A stretch of DNA of 55,793 bases from Aliterella atlantica CENA595 (GTDB lineage: Bacteria > Cyanobacteriota > Cyanobacteriia > Cyanobacteriales > Chroococcidiopsidaceae): the NCBI RefSeq assembly GCF_000952155.1, contig NZ_JYON01000034.1, positions 1 to 55,793 on the forward strand. The letters run 5' to 3'. Positions within the stretch are counted from its first letter, which is position 1. The number at the start of each line of letters is the position of its first letter. Shown here one piece after another: positions 17,413-25,519 of the stretch. The notes under the pieces were generated by a model. It was not told the DNA's origin, made no database searches, and saw nothing but the letters and a program-made list of their open reading frames with translations. The position numbers and the translations under genes are program-made.

Positions 17413-17520
17413 TTTCGAGAACGAACCACCGTCAGCACTTTCCTAACGGATGCTAAATTAGCCGCAGATTGGAACGTACTGCTAAAGTTAGTGGGATTAG
17501 TTCAGCAGGGCAATCGGTAG
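17413..17520 (+). pseudogene. 35-aa C-terminal gene remnant
   Basis: After the IS, one frame reads FRERTTVSTFLTDAKLAADW and continues to a stop at 17520. It has coding-like composition but no start, so it looks like the tail of a gene lost when the element or a deletion arrived. The parent family is not identified. Confidence 0.4.
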
Positions 17521-17564
17521 ACATTGATACTGACGCTGCGCAGCAACGTTAGCCCAGTTCGATC

Positions 17565-17876
17565 TTATTTCTTTTTGATTTTCTTCGCGTTTGAGACTTT
17601 GCCGTCTTTGATAGTAATCTCATACTCGAATTCCTCGAGTTTGTAGAGCCAAAACTCGTCTTGCCAGCGTGGGCTATCTGCTGATAAACCTCCCACGAAC
17701 TTAGAGTCCTTCAGGACTTCACTAAAAGTCATTTTTCTATAAGGCTCACCCAATATCTCGATTACCTGAGACTTTGACATCCCCTCGCATACCTCTCCCT
17801 CGTCAAGAAACGTGACGAGATAACCATCCTGACCATCTAGCCTTGTAGGAGAAACCCTGTGGGTTCTACAAAGCAA
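17565..17876 (-). CDS. Hypothetical protein, BamE/SmpA-like fold possible
   Basis: The frame is open from about 17960, but the first plausible start is a TTG at 17876, giving 103 aa. The upstream open part reads NKLAGADNRALLFAIAAKDG, which looks like one ankyrin-type repeat, so the true protein may begin earlier or be a 5'-truncated gene. The core contains GMSKSQVIEILGEPYRKM, the pattern of small BamE-like or lipoprotein modules, and the end is lysine-rich. Function unknown. It lies head-to-tail after the 144-aa membrane protein gene. Confidence 0.5.
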   Translation of the reverse strand: MLCRTHRVSPTRLDGQDGYLVTFLDEGEVCEGMSKSQVIEILGEPYRKMTFSEVLKDSKFVGGLSADSPRWQDEFWLYKLEEFEYEITIKDGKVSNAKKIKKK

Positions 17877-17960
17877 TTCTCCAATTTCATCTAAAACTCC
17901 ATCTTTCGCGGCTATAGCAAATAATAGAGCCCTGTTGTCTGCCCCAGCAAGCTTGTTTAA

Positions 17961-18395
17961 CTAAATTGCGTAAATCCTCCCACTTTCGTTCTTGATGTAC
18001 AAATAAGAACCCTTCGGAGAATTTGAAAGAGGAGCACTTTCCTGGAAACTTTTTTGGGGACTTTTGAACATCTTCTCACGCCGCTTAGTATTCTTACTCC
18101 CTAAAATACCTACGACATAACAGGTGATGCTTACCAGGAGCAACTTAACTGTAATTGAAATACTGAGATAACTAACAAAACTCCAGGTCACAAGTCCTGT
18201 TACAATAATAGAGCCAACTCCGAGCCAGCCAAGCGAAAGTATCCATCGAAATAAACGTCGATGAACCTCTGGATAATCTTCATTTATTCTTTTCTTGAGT
18301 TCTGCCTCTGCCTTTTCAACTTTCTTGTATTGGTCAGTATTTTTGGAAGACCTTACGCTCTTTTTTGTACTCATAGCTTGTTGTTTTAATCTCAA
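17961..18395 (-). CDS. Two-helix membrane protein
   Basis: The 144-aa protein has a basic, lysine-rich N-terminus, then two transmembrane helices: about 48-72 (FRWILSLGWLGVGSIIVTGL) and about 75-97 (ISITVKLLLVSITCYVVGIL). A basic C-terminal tail follows. No family is recognised. The second ATG (MSTKKSVRSS) is an alternative start. It probably forms a unit with the neighbouring leftward genes. Confidence 0.6.
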   Translation of the reverse strand: MRLKQQAMSTKKSVRSSKNTDQYKKVEKAEAELKKRINEDYPEVHRRLFRWILSLGWLGVGSIIVTGLVTWSFVSYLSISITVKLLLVSITCYVVGILGSKNTKRREKMFKSPQKSFQESAPLSNSPKGSYLYIKNESGRIYAI

Positions 18396-18462
18396 TATTA
18401 CGTGTTGCTAGAATCTTTGCAAATTTTCCAAGAAAATAGTAGCTGCTTACTCTTTTGGCAAA

Positions 18463-19587
18463 TCAATTTGACAAGCCTCGTAAATAGTCAATTGCCGCAA
18501 ATACCTCTTGGTGTGCGTCGTCGTAATACGACTGAACATCGCGGAGAATTGTATTACGAATTACATAGGAATCCATAGCGCTCAGGTAAAAATCCACGTC
18601 ACTGGAGAGACAGCCGTACCGCTGACAAATGGCGGACACACTCTCGCTGTGCCGATTCGGGTCGTAGCTTTCCTCCAGGGCACGAAGAATGAGCGCCAAA
18701 AAGGGAGTCTTAGGCAGGTAGGTCTTGGCGATCGGACCAAAGCGGGGAACAGATACAGCGTTAGGGTAGCCGCGCTCTTGGCGTAGCTTACGAACTTTTT
18801 GTAGTTCGTAAGTTGCGCTCGCGTCATTGGGTACCAAGCGATGGAATTCTTCACAGGCTCGTTGCAGCCAATAGAGCGCTGAAACTTTCTCAAACTCCGA
18901 AAACGCAGGGTCGTCGATGCGCTTAATGAGATAAGCCAAGTCCATGCGGATACCGTTGTAGCAATTGATAGCCATATCGATTTTTCCAACAGACTCCAGG
19001 GCAAGCGCGACATCGATCATGGCTGAACCAACCAAGTGCGGACATGATGATAAGGTGCGATTTGTCACACGAGCGCGAACCATGAGCATTTCTGCGTTGT
19101 GATAGATCGTCGTGCCAGCAGCTTGGTAGTAACCTGCAAAGAGATGAGCCCATTCCCGCATAGCAATCCCATGCACCAACAGCTTTTCGTTGTCAGTATG
19201 TTGGATATCTACAATTTCAAAAGCCCTGGCTAAGTCGCACGTCAACCGAAAGGCCTGTTCGAGAATCGCTTCAACCTTCTCGCCGGAATGTTTACCTTCT
19301 TTGAGGGCGTACAGAGTCAGTAGCAACTCTCCGACGATAATCACTCTGGCGTTGACATCTGCATCTTCAATGAGTTTGTAGAGACTGGAATGCTTATTGG
19401 ATTGCAGTACCAGAACGAGCGCATCACGGACAGCTTGAAGCAGTTTCGAGTTAACAGCCTTTGGAGGAATACGAGAAGATTCAGAAAGACGGCTTGCAAG
19501 TGCCGTAAAATCGTGACCTGCGCGTAGATGTGCAAATAATGCTGCATTGTCACTAAGTTTGTAGAGGTCATTAATAAGTTGAATCAT
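18463..19587 (-). CDS. Large helical protein of unknown function
   Basis: A 374-aa soluble, almost wholly alpha-helical protein. The middle (about 100-260) looks like irregular helical repeats (EWAHLFAGYYQAAGTTIY, DVALALESVGKIDMAINCYN), reminiscent of TPR-type solenoids. A GGAGAT-like ribosome site precedes the ATG. No catalytic motif is visible. It is first in a leftward set of three; the 600-bp region upstream should hold its promoter. The set could be a conflict system with a membrane component, but that is speculation from layout only. Confidence 0.65.
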   Translation of the reverse strand: MIQLINDLYKLSDNAALFAHLRAGHDFTALASRLSESSRIPPKAVNSKLLQAVRDALVLVLQSNKHSSLYKLIEDADVNARVIIVGELLLTLYALKEGKHSGEKVEAILEQAFRLTCDLARAFEIVDIQHTDNEKLLVHGIAMREWAHLFAGYYQAAGTTIYHNAEMLMVRARVTNRTLSSCPHLVGSAMIDVALALESVGKIDMAINCYNGIRMDLAYLIKRIDDPAFSEFEKVSALYWLQRACEEFHRLVPNDASATYELQKVRKLRQERGYPNAVSVPRFGPIAKTYLPKTPFLALILRALEESYDPNRHSESVSAICQRYGCLSSDVDFYLSAMDSYVIRNTILRDVQSYYDDAHQEVFAAIDYLRGLSN

Positions 19588-19911
19588 TTAGTTCGATCTC
19601 CTTTTATTAACTGTTCGGGAGAGATAGCCATAAACTATGCACTTTTAACGACTGTTAAAAATTCAAAAACTTGTGTAAAACCCTTATTTACTTCCCCAAT
19701 CACTACCAAAAGTCAAAACAATATCGGAATTAAAAAGAAGGGTTGATTGAGGCGGTGTAGCTAAGGTGAGTTCGCTAAGATCAAACTTTAACTAATGGCT
19801 GATGGCTTGTCAAGACGGCTTACCCACTTTTTGGTTACATCACACCCCTTGCTCTCATCTTTGGTGACTTAGTGCCAGTTCTTAGATAAACCTAGTTTGG
19901 AGGACACTTTT

Positions 19912-20040
19912 ATGACATCTATGCCATGTTCTACTCCTCCATCCCAAACCTTTGTTTCGCGACGCATAGACTACTATGCCACGAATTACACTAAACATTT
20001 TTCCGTCATCTCTTTAAAACTACATAATTTTTCCAGTTGA
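19912..20040 (+). CDS. Possible 42-aa small ORF with strong ribosome site
   Basis: GGAGG at 19899-19903 lies 8 nt before an ATG opening a 42-codon frame (MTSMPCSTPPSQTFVSRR at the start, ending HNFSS). The stop abuts the palindromic element at 20041. The peptide is hydrophilic with no known motif. It is the only candidate gene in the 19588-20246 interval and might be a leader peptide for the TPR gene. Confidence 0.35.
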   Translation: MTSMPCSTPPSQTFVSRRIDYYATNYTKHFSVISLKLHNFSS

Positions 20041-20059
20041 GACTTGTTACTTAAGTAAA
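20041..20059 (+). promoter_or_regulatory. Palindromic element, copy 1
   Basis: GACTTGTTACTTAAGTAAA contains the perfect palindrome TTACTTAAGTAA. An 18-of-19 copy lies at 21944-21962, upstream of the lipoprotein gene. Both are ahead of rightward genes, so a shared operator is likely. Confidence 0.4.
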
Positions 20060-20246
20060 GCAAGTCCTACCCAGCCATTGCTTCCTAATCATTAGCAGAA
20101 GGTAGAGTAAATTGATTTTGAGATAAAAGACTCGCATGAGGTTTGTCTGTAGCTTTCAACGCTGAGTATGTGATGTAAGTAGATACGCATAATTGACAAT
20201 TCAATCAATTAATTACACAGTACCTAATTTTCAAGGAGAACTAAAA

Positions 20247-20813
20247 ATGGATATGAGTCAATTCAGCAATGCAAATGGTTATATCAAAGGTATTGATTTT
20301 GATCGTAGCTACCTTGAATGCGAAACAATGTTAGCCCAAGCTAATACATTAATTCAAGAAAAACGCTCCCAAGAATCAGTCGAACTGTTATTAAAGATTC
20401 TGCAACGCAATTCACAATTCGGCAAGGCATACAATCATCTCGGCTATGTTTATGAAATCGATTACAGAGATTACACCCGTGCTGAGGAATATTACAAAAA
20501 GGCAATGAAATATGAGCCGGAGTATAGTGCTGCTTACACCCATTATGCTCGCTTGTTATCAAGTTGCAAACGTTTTGATGAACTCAAAGCACACTTGGAT
20601 ATAGCTTTAACTATATCAACTGTTTCTGCCGAAACGATTTACTTTGAGTATGGTCTTATGTACGAGATGCAGCAAAACCCAGAAGCCGCAATAGATTATT
20701 ACATTAAAGCCGCAATGACTACATTAGATACACACAAAGTCACATTTTATCAAGGAGCAATCAATCGCTGCAAAACGAAACTTGAGTTGAAAAATTCACT
20801 CAGCGAGCGCTAA
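20247..20813 (+). CDS. TPR-repeat protein
   Basis: I use the ATG at 20247 because AAGGAG (20233-20238) is correctly spaced before it; an in-frame TTG at 20193 has none. The 188-aa protein has about four tetratricopeptide repeats, including AYNHLGYVYEIDYRDYTRAE and YYKKAMKYEPEYSAAYTHYA, which form a scaffold for protein-protein contacts. It has no signal peptide. It ends 80 bp before the secreted DNase-domain gene, so it could be a chaperone, adaptor or immunity factor for that protein; no classical colicin immunity gene is nearby. Confidence 0.75.
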   Translation: MDMSQFSNANGYIKGIDFDRSYLECETMLAQANTLIQEKRSQESVELLLKILQRNSQFGKAYNHLGYVYEIDYRDYTRAEEYYKKAMKYEPEYSAAYTHYARLLSSCKRFDELKAHLDIALTISTVSAETIYFEYGLMYEMQQNPEAAIDYYIKAAMTTLDTHKVTFYQGAINRCKTKLELKNSLSER

Positions 20814-20893
20814 TTCATAATGATTTGTTGACGACATCTTCAGCAAACTTTGTCGTCAACAAGATTACTTTACTGAACTACAAGAAGATAGAT

Positions 20894-21751
20894 ATGAATA
20901 CACACCTACGCCGAATGGTCATCTCAACTGCGATCGCGATCGCTACACTCATGGGTTCCGCAACGATCTCTCACTCACAAAGCGTGCAAAATTTCGGACC
21001 TTTTAAGTCGAGGGCTGATTGCGAAGCAGCAATGCAGGCGCTCGTCCGAGCAGGTAGGGCCAGTTCGTATAGGTGCTTTAGACTCCCCCAAAATGGGAGA
21101 TCAAACGGACCTCAGAATCAATCTGGCAAATATACTAATGAGCTAACACCTAAAGAGATAAGAGAACTAGAGAAACTCGTCGGTCGTGATATACCTCCAG
21201 CACTATTGCGAGATCCAAAAACGATCCGCTTGGTGAGAGACTATTTGGATGATAAGAGAAATGGTTCTAGTCCATCATATAAGCCCTACTCTACGAAACC
21301 AGATCTTTCAACTCCCTCCATCAATACTAGGATTCCGAATAGGTCAACAGAAGAATTTCGTTATCGACCTGGTGAAGCTAATGGAGGCAACAATTTACCT
21401 AATGTTAAAGGTCGCTTGCTTCCGGATGGTCGCATTGGACTAATTCCAGGTCAAATTGCTCGCAGAATGCAAGGAATGTACTTTAACAATTTTGGAGAGT
21501 TTCGTAAGACCTTTTGGAAGTTAGTTGAACAAGATCCATATCTCAGAAAAGGCTGGACTAAGGGAAATATAAAACGTATGCGGCAAGGGATGGCTCCTAT
21601 TGCTCCAAGAGCCGAGCAAACAGGTGGAGGAGCCAATAAAGTTTATCAACTGGATCATAGTCATGACCTGCAGCATGGTGGTGAGGTGTATGACTTAGGT
21701 AACATTCGGATTGTGTCACCACGTTTTCATCAACAGTATGGAAGAGACTGA
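20894..21751 (+). CDS. Secreted protein with colicin-type HNH DNase domain
   Basis: I start at the ATG at 20894, giving 285 aa with a signal peptide (MNTHLRRMVISTAIAIATLM, cleaved after HSQ). Residues 30-60 form a small cysteine-containing module (FKSRADCEAAMQALVRAG). The last 110 residues follow the colicin E7/E9 DNase pattern: IPGQIARRM, FGEFRKTFWKLVEQDPYL, KRMRQGMAPIAP, then the HNH core LDHSHD (Asp254, His255), GGEVYDLGNIRIV (Asn270) and PRFHQQ (His279). The last metal histidine of E9 has no equivalent here, and the first is Asp, as in many other HNH enzymes. Likely an exported nuclease toxin. No Im-type immunity gene is seen. Confidence 0.8.
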   Translation: MNTHLRRMVISTAIAIATLMGSATISHSQSVQNFGPFKSRADCEAAMQALVRAGRASSYRCFRLPQNGRSNGPQNQSGKYTNELTPKEIRELEKLVGRDIPPALLRDPKTIRLVRDYLDDKRNGSSPSYKPYSTKPDLSTPSINTRIPNRSTEEFRYRPGEANGGNNLPNVKGRLLPDGRIGLIPGQIARRMQGMYFNNFGEFRKTFWKLVEQDPYLRKGWTKGNIKRMRQGMAPIAPRAEQTGGGANKVYQLDHSHDLQHGGEVYDLGNIRIVSPRFHQQYGRD

Positions 21752-21768
21752 TGTAGGTGCATTAACGG

Positions 21769-21790
21769 GGTGGGCGAGCGATCGCCCACC
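21769..21790 (+). other. GC-rich hairpin after the DNase-domain gene
   Basis: GGTGGGCGA (21769-21777) and TCGCCCACC (21782-21790) form a perfect 9-bp stem closed by a GCGA tetraloop, and include a HIP1 core. No U-tract follows, so it may stabilise the mRNA end rather than terminate. Confidence 0.4.
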
Positions 21791-21943
21791 AGCCTTACAA
21801 TAGAGTTATCGTTGGTACTTAATTTTGTAAGAAAAAGTCAGTTTTGCAAAGTTTGAACTTTAAAAGATCGTCATTCAGTACTCATTCAAATAATACGAAG
21901 GTATTACAAATACAAAAGTTCTGAAGAAAAGCAAGGGAACCAA

Positions 21944-21962
21944 GACTTGTTACTTGAGTAAA
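21944..21962 (+). promoter_or_regulatory. Palindromic element, copy 2
   Basis: GACTTGTTACTTGAGTAAA differs by one base from the copy at 20041-20059. It ends 35 bp before the small lipoprotein ATG, a position where a repressor could block transcription or where a promoter element could lie. Confidence 0.4.
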
Positions 21963-21997
21963 CATTAAAAATTTGAGAATTCAAGGTATTTGAGAAT

Positions 21998-22246
21998 ATG
22001 GCTAAGTCAATTTACCTACCAAGTGGAATTTTAGGCACTATTGCTGTTTTTGTAGTAGGTTGTGTTTCTCATGTTCAGACTGAAACTGCACCAATTACAT
22101 CGCCTAGCTCAACTGCTAGCAGGACATCATCTTCATTGTCACCAAAGCCTGAGTTTATATCCCCACCTACTGCAAATTCTGACACAGCACTCGCATCGCC
22201 CCACCTGGGAGACTATCAAATCTCCCACCGCTTCCATTCCGCCTAG
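21998..22246 (+). CDS. Small lipoprotein, possibly truncated
   Basis: The 82-aa protein has a hydrophobic start ending in a lipobox (VFVVGC, Cys at about residue 22) and then a Ser/Thr/Pro-rich region like the linker of the zinc-ribbon protein at 23428. The final 15 residues look out of frame and another frame stays open beyond the stop, so it may be the front part of a frameshifted gene. No functional domain remains visible. Confidence 0.45.
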   Translation: MAKSIYLPSGILGTIAVFVVGCVSHVQTETAPITSPSSTASRTSSSLSPKPEFISPPTANSDTALASPHLGDYQISHRFHSA

Positions 22247-22527
22247 AATAAGCCTCCAGCAATTGCTTGCCACTTAGTCGGGTAAATATCCTTGAGGTTT
22301 TAGGTAATTATCACGACAGCGATTGTTACTAATAGATTCTGCCACATTTTTTGAGTCTGGCATTGCACAAACGCCAGTCAAGCAAACTGCTTTGTGGAGC
22401 AAGCCGTAACAGAAATGGGAGTTGGTCTAGCACTCAGCATAGAAGCTAAATTAACTCTTGAAAATCTGTGCAACAAATCACTATCCTTTAAATACCCCCT
22501 TTAGTAAGAACTGTTTACCTGCTGATG

Positions 22528-22620
22528 GTTGCGCTAACCGTTACTCCTCGGCAATCGTAGTTCCTACATAAATTCTTCAGTTTAGCTTGTTGTATTTATA
22601 AGAGTTAGAGGTTTCATACT
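22528..22620 (+). repeat. Duplicated upstream region, copy 1
   Basis: The 93 bp before the first zinc-ribbon gene share GTTGCGCTAACC, CCTACATAAAT, GCTTGTTG, ATTTATA and GAGTTAGAGGTTT with the region before the second gene (23337-23427). This shows that gene and promoter duplicated together. Confidence 0.6.
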
Positions 22621-23337
22621 ATGCCTATAGAAGTTATTGATGTTACTTGCCCGTCCTGCCACAAAAAGAACCTACTTCTCAAGCAATTAAATAAAGAGCC
22701 TTACAAATGTAACCGTTGCCGACACTCACAATCTGACCCGCTTGTGTCATTAACATCGCAGACTCAATCGGCTTTAAAAGGTGGAAACATCTTCGGTCTT
22801 AGTGTCCTTGTCAGTGTTAGTCTACTTGTATGTTCTATGCGTAGCGCTTTGGGAAGTAGTCAGTCGCCATCCCTATCTTTATCATCTGTTACTTCTCAGC
22901 ACAGACCTCTTGCAAATCTACCCATCTTTGTGGCAAAGAACCGCTCGCTGCCTGCTGTAGTATCGCAGGCTATAGGCGGAGGTTCTCTCAAGGTCTCCAA
23001 TGGTACCAGCAGCGATGCCTACGTCAAGCTAGTTGAGCCGCGTTCTAGCACGTTAGTAGGATCGCTTTACGTCAAAGCCAACTCAGCCTCTACGCTCGAC
23101 CAGATACCTGATGGAACCTACCAAGTTCTATTTGTCTTAGGAGAGGGTTGGAATCCTAATGCTCAATCATTCAAAAAGAACAAGCGCTTTGCAAAATTCG
23201 ATAAGCTTCTCAATTTTACTACAACGCAGTTGAGTAATGAAATACGCTATAGGGCTTTCAGGATTACGCTTAATCCAGTTGTTAGTGGCAATACTACAAC
23301 AAGCAGAGTTAATGAACGGGAATTCGATCGCTATTAG
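22621..23337 (+). CDS. Zinc-ribbon membrane protein, paralogue 1
   Basis: The 238-aa protein starts with a zinc ribbon (CPSCHKKN at residues 10-17 and CNRCRHSQ at about 30-37), followed by a transmembrane helix (about 58-78, FGLSVLVSVSLLVCSM). The outer region ends in a beta-rich domain (VSNGTSSDAYVKLVEP, then SLYVKANSASTLDQIPDGTY) which looks like a cell-surface module. The last residues (RVNEREFDRY) recur in degenerate form at 25282-25359. It is the intact member of a local three-copy family. Function unknown; a cytoplasmic zinc ribbon coupled to an extracytoplasmic domain suggests a membrane sensor or anchor. Confidence 0.65.
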   Translation: MPIEVIDVTCPSCHKKNLLLKQLNKEPYKCNRCRHSQSDPLVSLTSQTQSALKGGNIFGLSVLVSVSLLVCSMRSALGSSQSPSLSLSSVTSQHRPLANLPIFVAKNRSLPAVVSQAIGGGSLKVSNGTSSDAYVKLVEPRSSTLVGSLYVKANSASTLDQIPDGTYQVLFVLGEGWNPNAQSFKKNKRFAKFDKLLNFTTTQLSNEIRYRAFRITLNPVVSGNTTTSRVNEREFDRY

Positions 23338-23427
23338 TTGCGCTAACCTACCTAGTCTGCGCTCCCATTTCCTACATAAATCCTTCAGATTGGCTTGTTG
23401 ATTTATAGGAGTTAGAGGTTTGATACT
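23337..23427 (+). repeat. Duplicated upstream region, copy 2
   Basis: This is the counterpart of 22528-22620 before the second zinc-ribbon gene, with the same ordered blocks and a similar distance to the ATG. TTTATAGGAGTTAGAGG near its end contains the ribosome site. Confidence 0.6.
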
Positions 23428-23973
23428 ATGCTTGGAAAAATTCCTGATGTTACTTGTCCGTCATGCCGTCGGAAGGACCGACTTGTTATCCGAACAATCG
23501 AAGGAGCCTACAGGTGCAGACATTGCCAACATAAACTTTCTTACCCGTCTGTGTCTTTATCGAAGCAGCAGGTTCAAGCATTGCTGAGTAGTGGTTTCAG
23601 AATTAGGAGAATACTGAGCATTATAACTGTCTTTGCTGGCTTTGGCTTACTTGTGCTTGTCCGCAGTTATTCAAACGAGGGTCAGTTGTTATCCTCATCT
23701 TCAGCACCTATTGCATCGTCCAGCCCAACTGCAAGTCCAACTTCATCATTAACACCAGAACCTAAGCCGATACCAAAGCCTAAACCTGTTCGGCGACCCA
23801 CTGATGATAACGGAGTTCCATTTCCAACTAAATCGGGATATCTCAAAGGTTATCCAGCTCTATCATGGGGTGGCTACTCAAATGTGACTGTGGATAACTC
23901 ACAAAATAACTCAGACGTATTTGTGAAACTCTTTTGGTTGGACACTATTCCTCCCAAGGCAGCAAGGGTATTT

Positions 23974-24876
23974 GATTGTGCGTTAAAGGAATGTGGGATT
24001 GGTAAAATAGAAGTATCCCTTACCCCCTTAACCCGTGATAGAATGTCGGCTTTGCGGTCATCCTAAACCACATAAACATGGCAAGATGCCGAACGGACAT
24101 CAACGCTACTTCTGCCGCCAGTGCAAGCAGACATTTTGTGAAAATTTTGACACGCTTTACTACTGGCGACGAGTGAGTCCAGAACAAGTTCAACAGGTAC
24201 TGCAAGCCCATAGTGAAGGGTGTAGTCTACGAGGAATTAGCAGAATTACAAGCTTGGCATACAACACCGTAGTGAGTATTGTTCGTGGCGCAAGTGCTAA
24301 GGCGCAATTAATTCATAATCACCAGGTTGAGCAGGTCGAGACAGAGGAGGTGAGTGCAGACGAGATGTGGTCATTTGTGCAAAAAAACAGAAGCAATGTT
24401 TCGCCAAGGAATTAGAAGTGGGAGATTGCTGGATTGGACTGAGTTTAGCCAATTCCAGTGGATTGATCCTGGCAGCACGAGTGGGTAAACACACCGATGA
24501 GTTGATTGAGGAATTAGTCGTTAGTACACAAGGAAAAACGGATTGCCAACAATGGAACAGTGACGATTGGGGTGGGTATGAACGGGTATTGCCGCCTGGG
24601 GTCTTGCACTATATTGGTAAAGACAAAACTCAGCGATTAGAACGTACTAATGGCATTGTCAGACAACAAACGAGTCGATGGCATCGCAGACAGAATAAGT
24701 TTGGCAAATTGTGGGATATGACGAAAGTTACAACCCGATTAGTCGTGAGCTACTTCAATTGGATTTGGCAGCACAGTCGTTTTAAAACGACTGCGGCGTG
24801 GCGTGCAGAGCTAACTAACCGACCTTGGACTTGGCACGATATCGTCACTTATCCAACAATTCTTTGATGCACTACC
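23974..24876 (+). mobile_element. IS1-family element, complete
   Basis: A 903-bp element with imperfect terminal inverted repeats (17 of 24 positions, sharing GTGC and TAAAG-type blocks) is flanked by an 8-bp direct duplication GGGTATTT at 23966-23973 and 24877-24884. It carries a two-frame IS1-type transposase. Size, duplication length and the frameshift design fit the IS1 family. Confidence 0.85.
24035..24867 (+). CDS. IS1-family transposase, two frames
   Basis: Frame one (24035-24415) begins with the InsA-type zinc finger (CRLCGHPKPHKHG, then YFCRQCKQTF) and a helix-turn-helix (RGISRITSLAYNTVVSIV). Frame two (to 24867) is InsB-like, with WIGLSLANSSGLILAARVG, a NSDDWGGY motif and the GIVRQQTSRWHRRQNKFGK region holding the last catalytic residue. 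The frames overlap at an A7C run near 24381, where IS1 elements make their -1 programmed shift. All conserved blocks are present, so it is probably functional. Confidence 0.85.
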
Positions 24877-25109
24877 GGGTATTTTTTATTCGTGCTCGCG
24901 ACACATTTACTGTTAAAAATGTCAAATCTGGTAACTACGACGTTAGGTATCGTGACCTTACCTCTGAATTACTATCACGAACGGAGCAGTTTCATCTTAA
25001 AGAAGTTAGAACTAAAAGAGGAGTTCAATTCAGTAGGCTGAGATTGACTCTTTATAAAGTGGATGATGGCAACATGGAAATTCAGCCACTCTCTGAAGGT
25101 GAATTTTGA

Positions 25110-25359
25110 GCTAACAGAGAGCTGGCACGTATTGACTACGGAGTCAATGCTATCATTAGCTGCCAAATCCGCAGCCGTTCGCAATATTAATTGGCACTTT
25201 GACATGAGCGATTGGGCTGCTGAATTGTCGCGTTGTCTTGGCTCATGCAAAGTGTATTTGCTTGGAGTGGTTAAGTCTATCTTTAGTCTGACATTGCATC
25301 AGGTCGGCAATGGCAATGCTATGACAGGTAGAGTCAATGAACAGGAGTTTTCCCGCTAA
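25110..25359 (+). pseudogene. Remnant of a third zinc-ribbon paralogue
   Basis: The final 25 codons (25282-25359, reading FSLTLHQVGNGNAMTGRVNE and so on) match the C-terminus of paralogue 1 (FRITLNPVVSGN then RVNEREF), while the preceding 170 bp encode nothing recognisable. It appears to be what is left of another tandem copy. Confidence 0.5.
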
Positions 25360-25361
25360 TA

Positions 25362-25449
25362 ATTGCACTAACTTACCCCTGCGATCGCAACCTGTACATA
25401 AATCCTCCCGTTTGACTTAGTAATTTATAAAACACTTACTGGAGGATAT
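25362..25449 (+). repeat. Third, degenerate copy of the family upstream region
   Basis: TTGCACTAACTTACC, TACATAAATCCTCC and a TTTATAA block follow in the same order as at 22528 and 23337, but the zinc-ribbon gene is absent; the AlkB-like gene comes next. It marks the right limit of the tandem family. Confidence 0.45.
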
Positions 25450-25519
25450 TTTTACAACATTCATCCCGTGTTCCTAACCGTCTGCAATCTAAGTAATTTA
25501 ATTCAAGCTGGAGGCTAAA

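Larger units (their letters stand above)
23428..25109 (+). pseudogene. Zinc-ribbon membrane protein, paralogue 2, split by an IS1-family element
   Basis: The gene is in two parts, 23428-23973 (182 codons) and 24885-25109 (74 codons plus stop). Removing the 903-bp element and one copy of the 8-bp target duplication joins them in frame through AARVFFIRARDTF, giving 256 aa. The N-terminus has a zinc ribbon (CPSCRRKD, CRHCQHKL), a transmembrane helix (IITVFAGFGLLVLV), a Ser/Pro-rich linker and a beta-rich outer domain like paralogue 1. No other damage is visible, so the insertion looks recent. As it stands the product ends inside the IS after a foreign tail. Confidence 0.85.

Noticed and set aside
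17488..17503. Second possible right end of the IS5-family element
   Set aside because: It matches the left end at 14 of 16 positions, but the copy at 17361-17377 is better placed, coincides with the transposase stop and gives the TA duplication. The second match lies within the frame of a gene remnant and is likely chance.
22062..22277. Alternative frame overlapping the small lipoprotein
   Set aside because: It is rich in His and Leu in a way typical of a shifted reading of a Ser/Pro linker. A frameshifted original gene is possible but cannot be shown.
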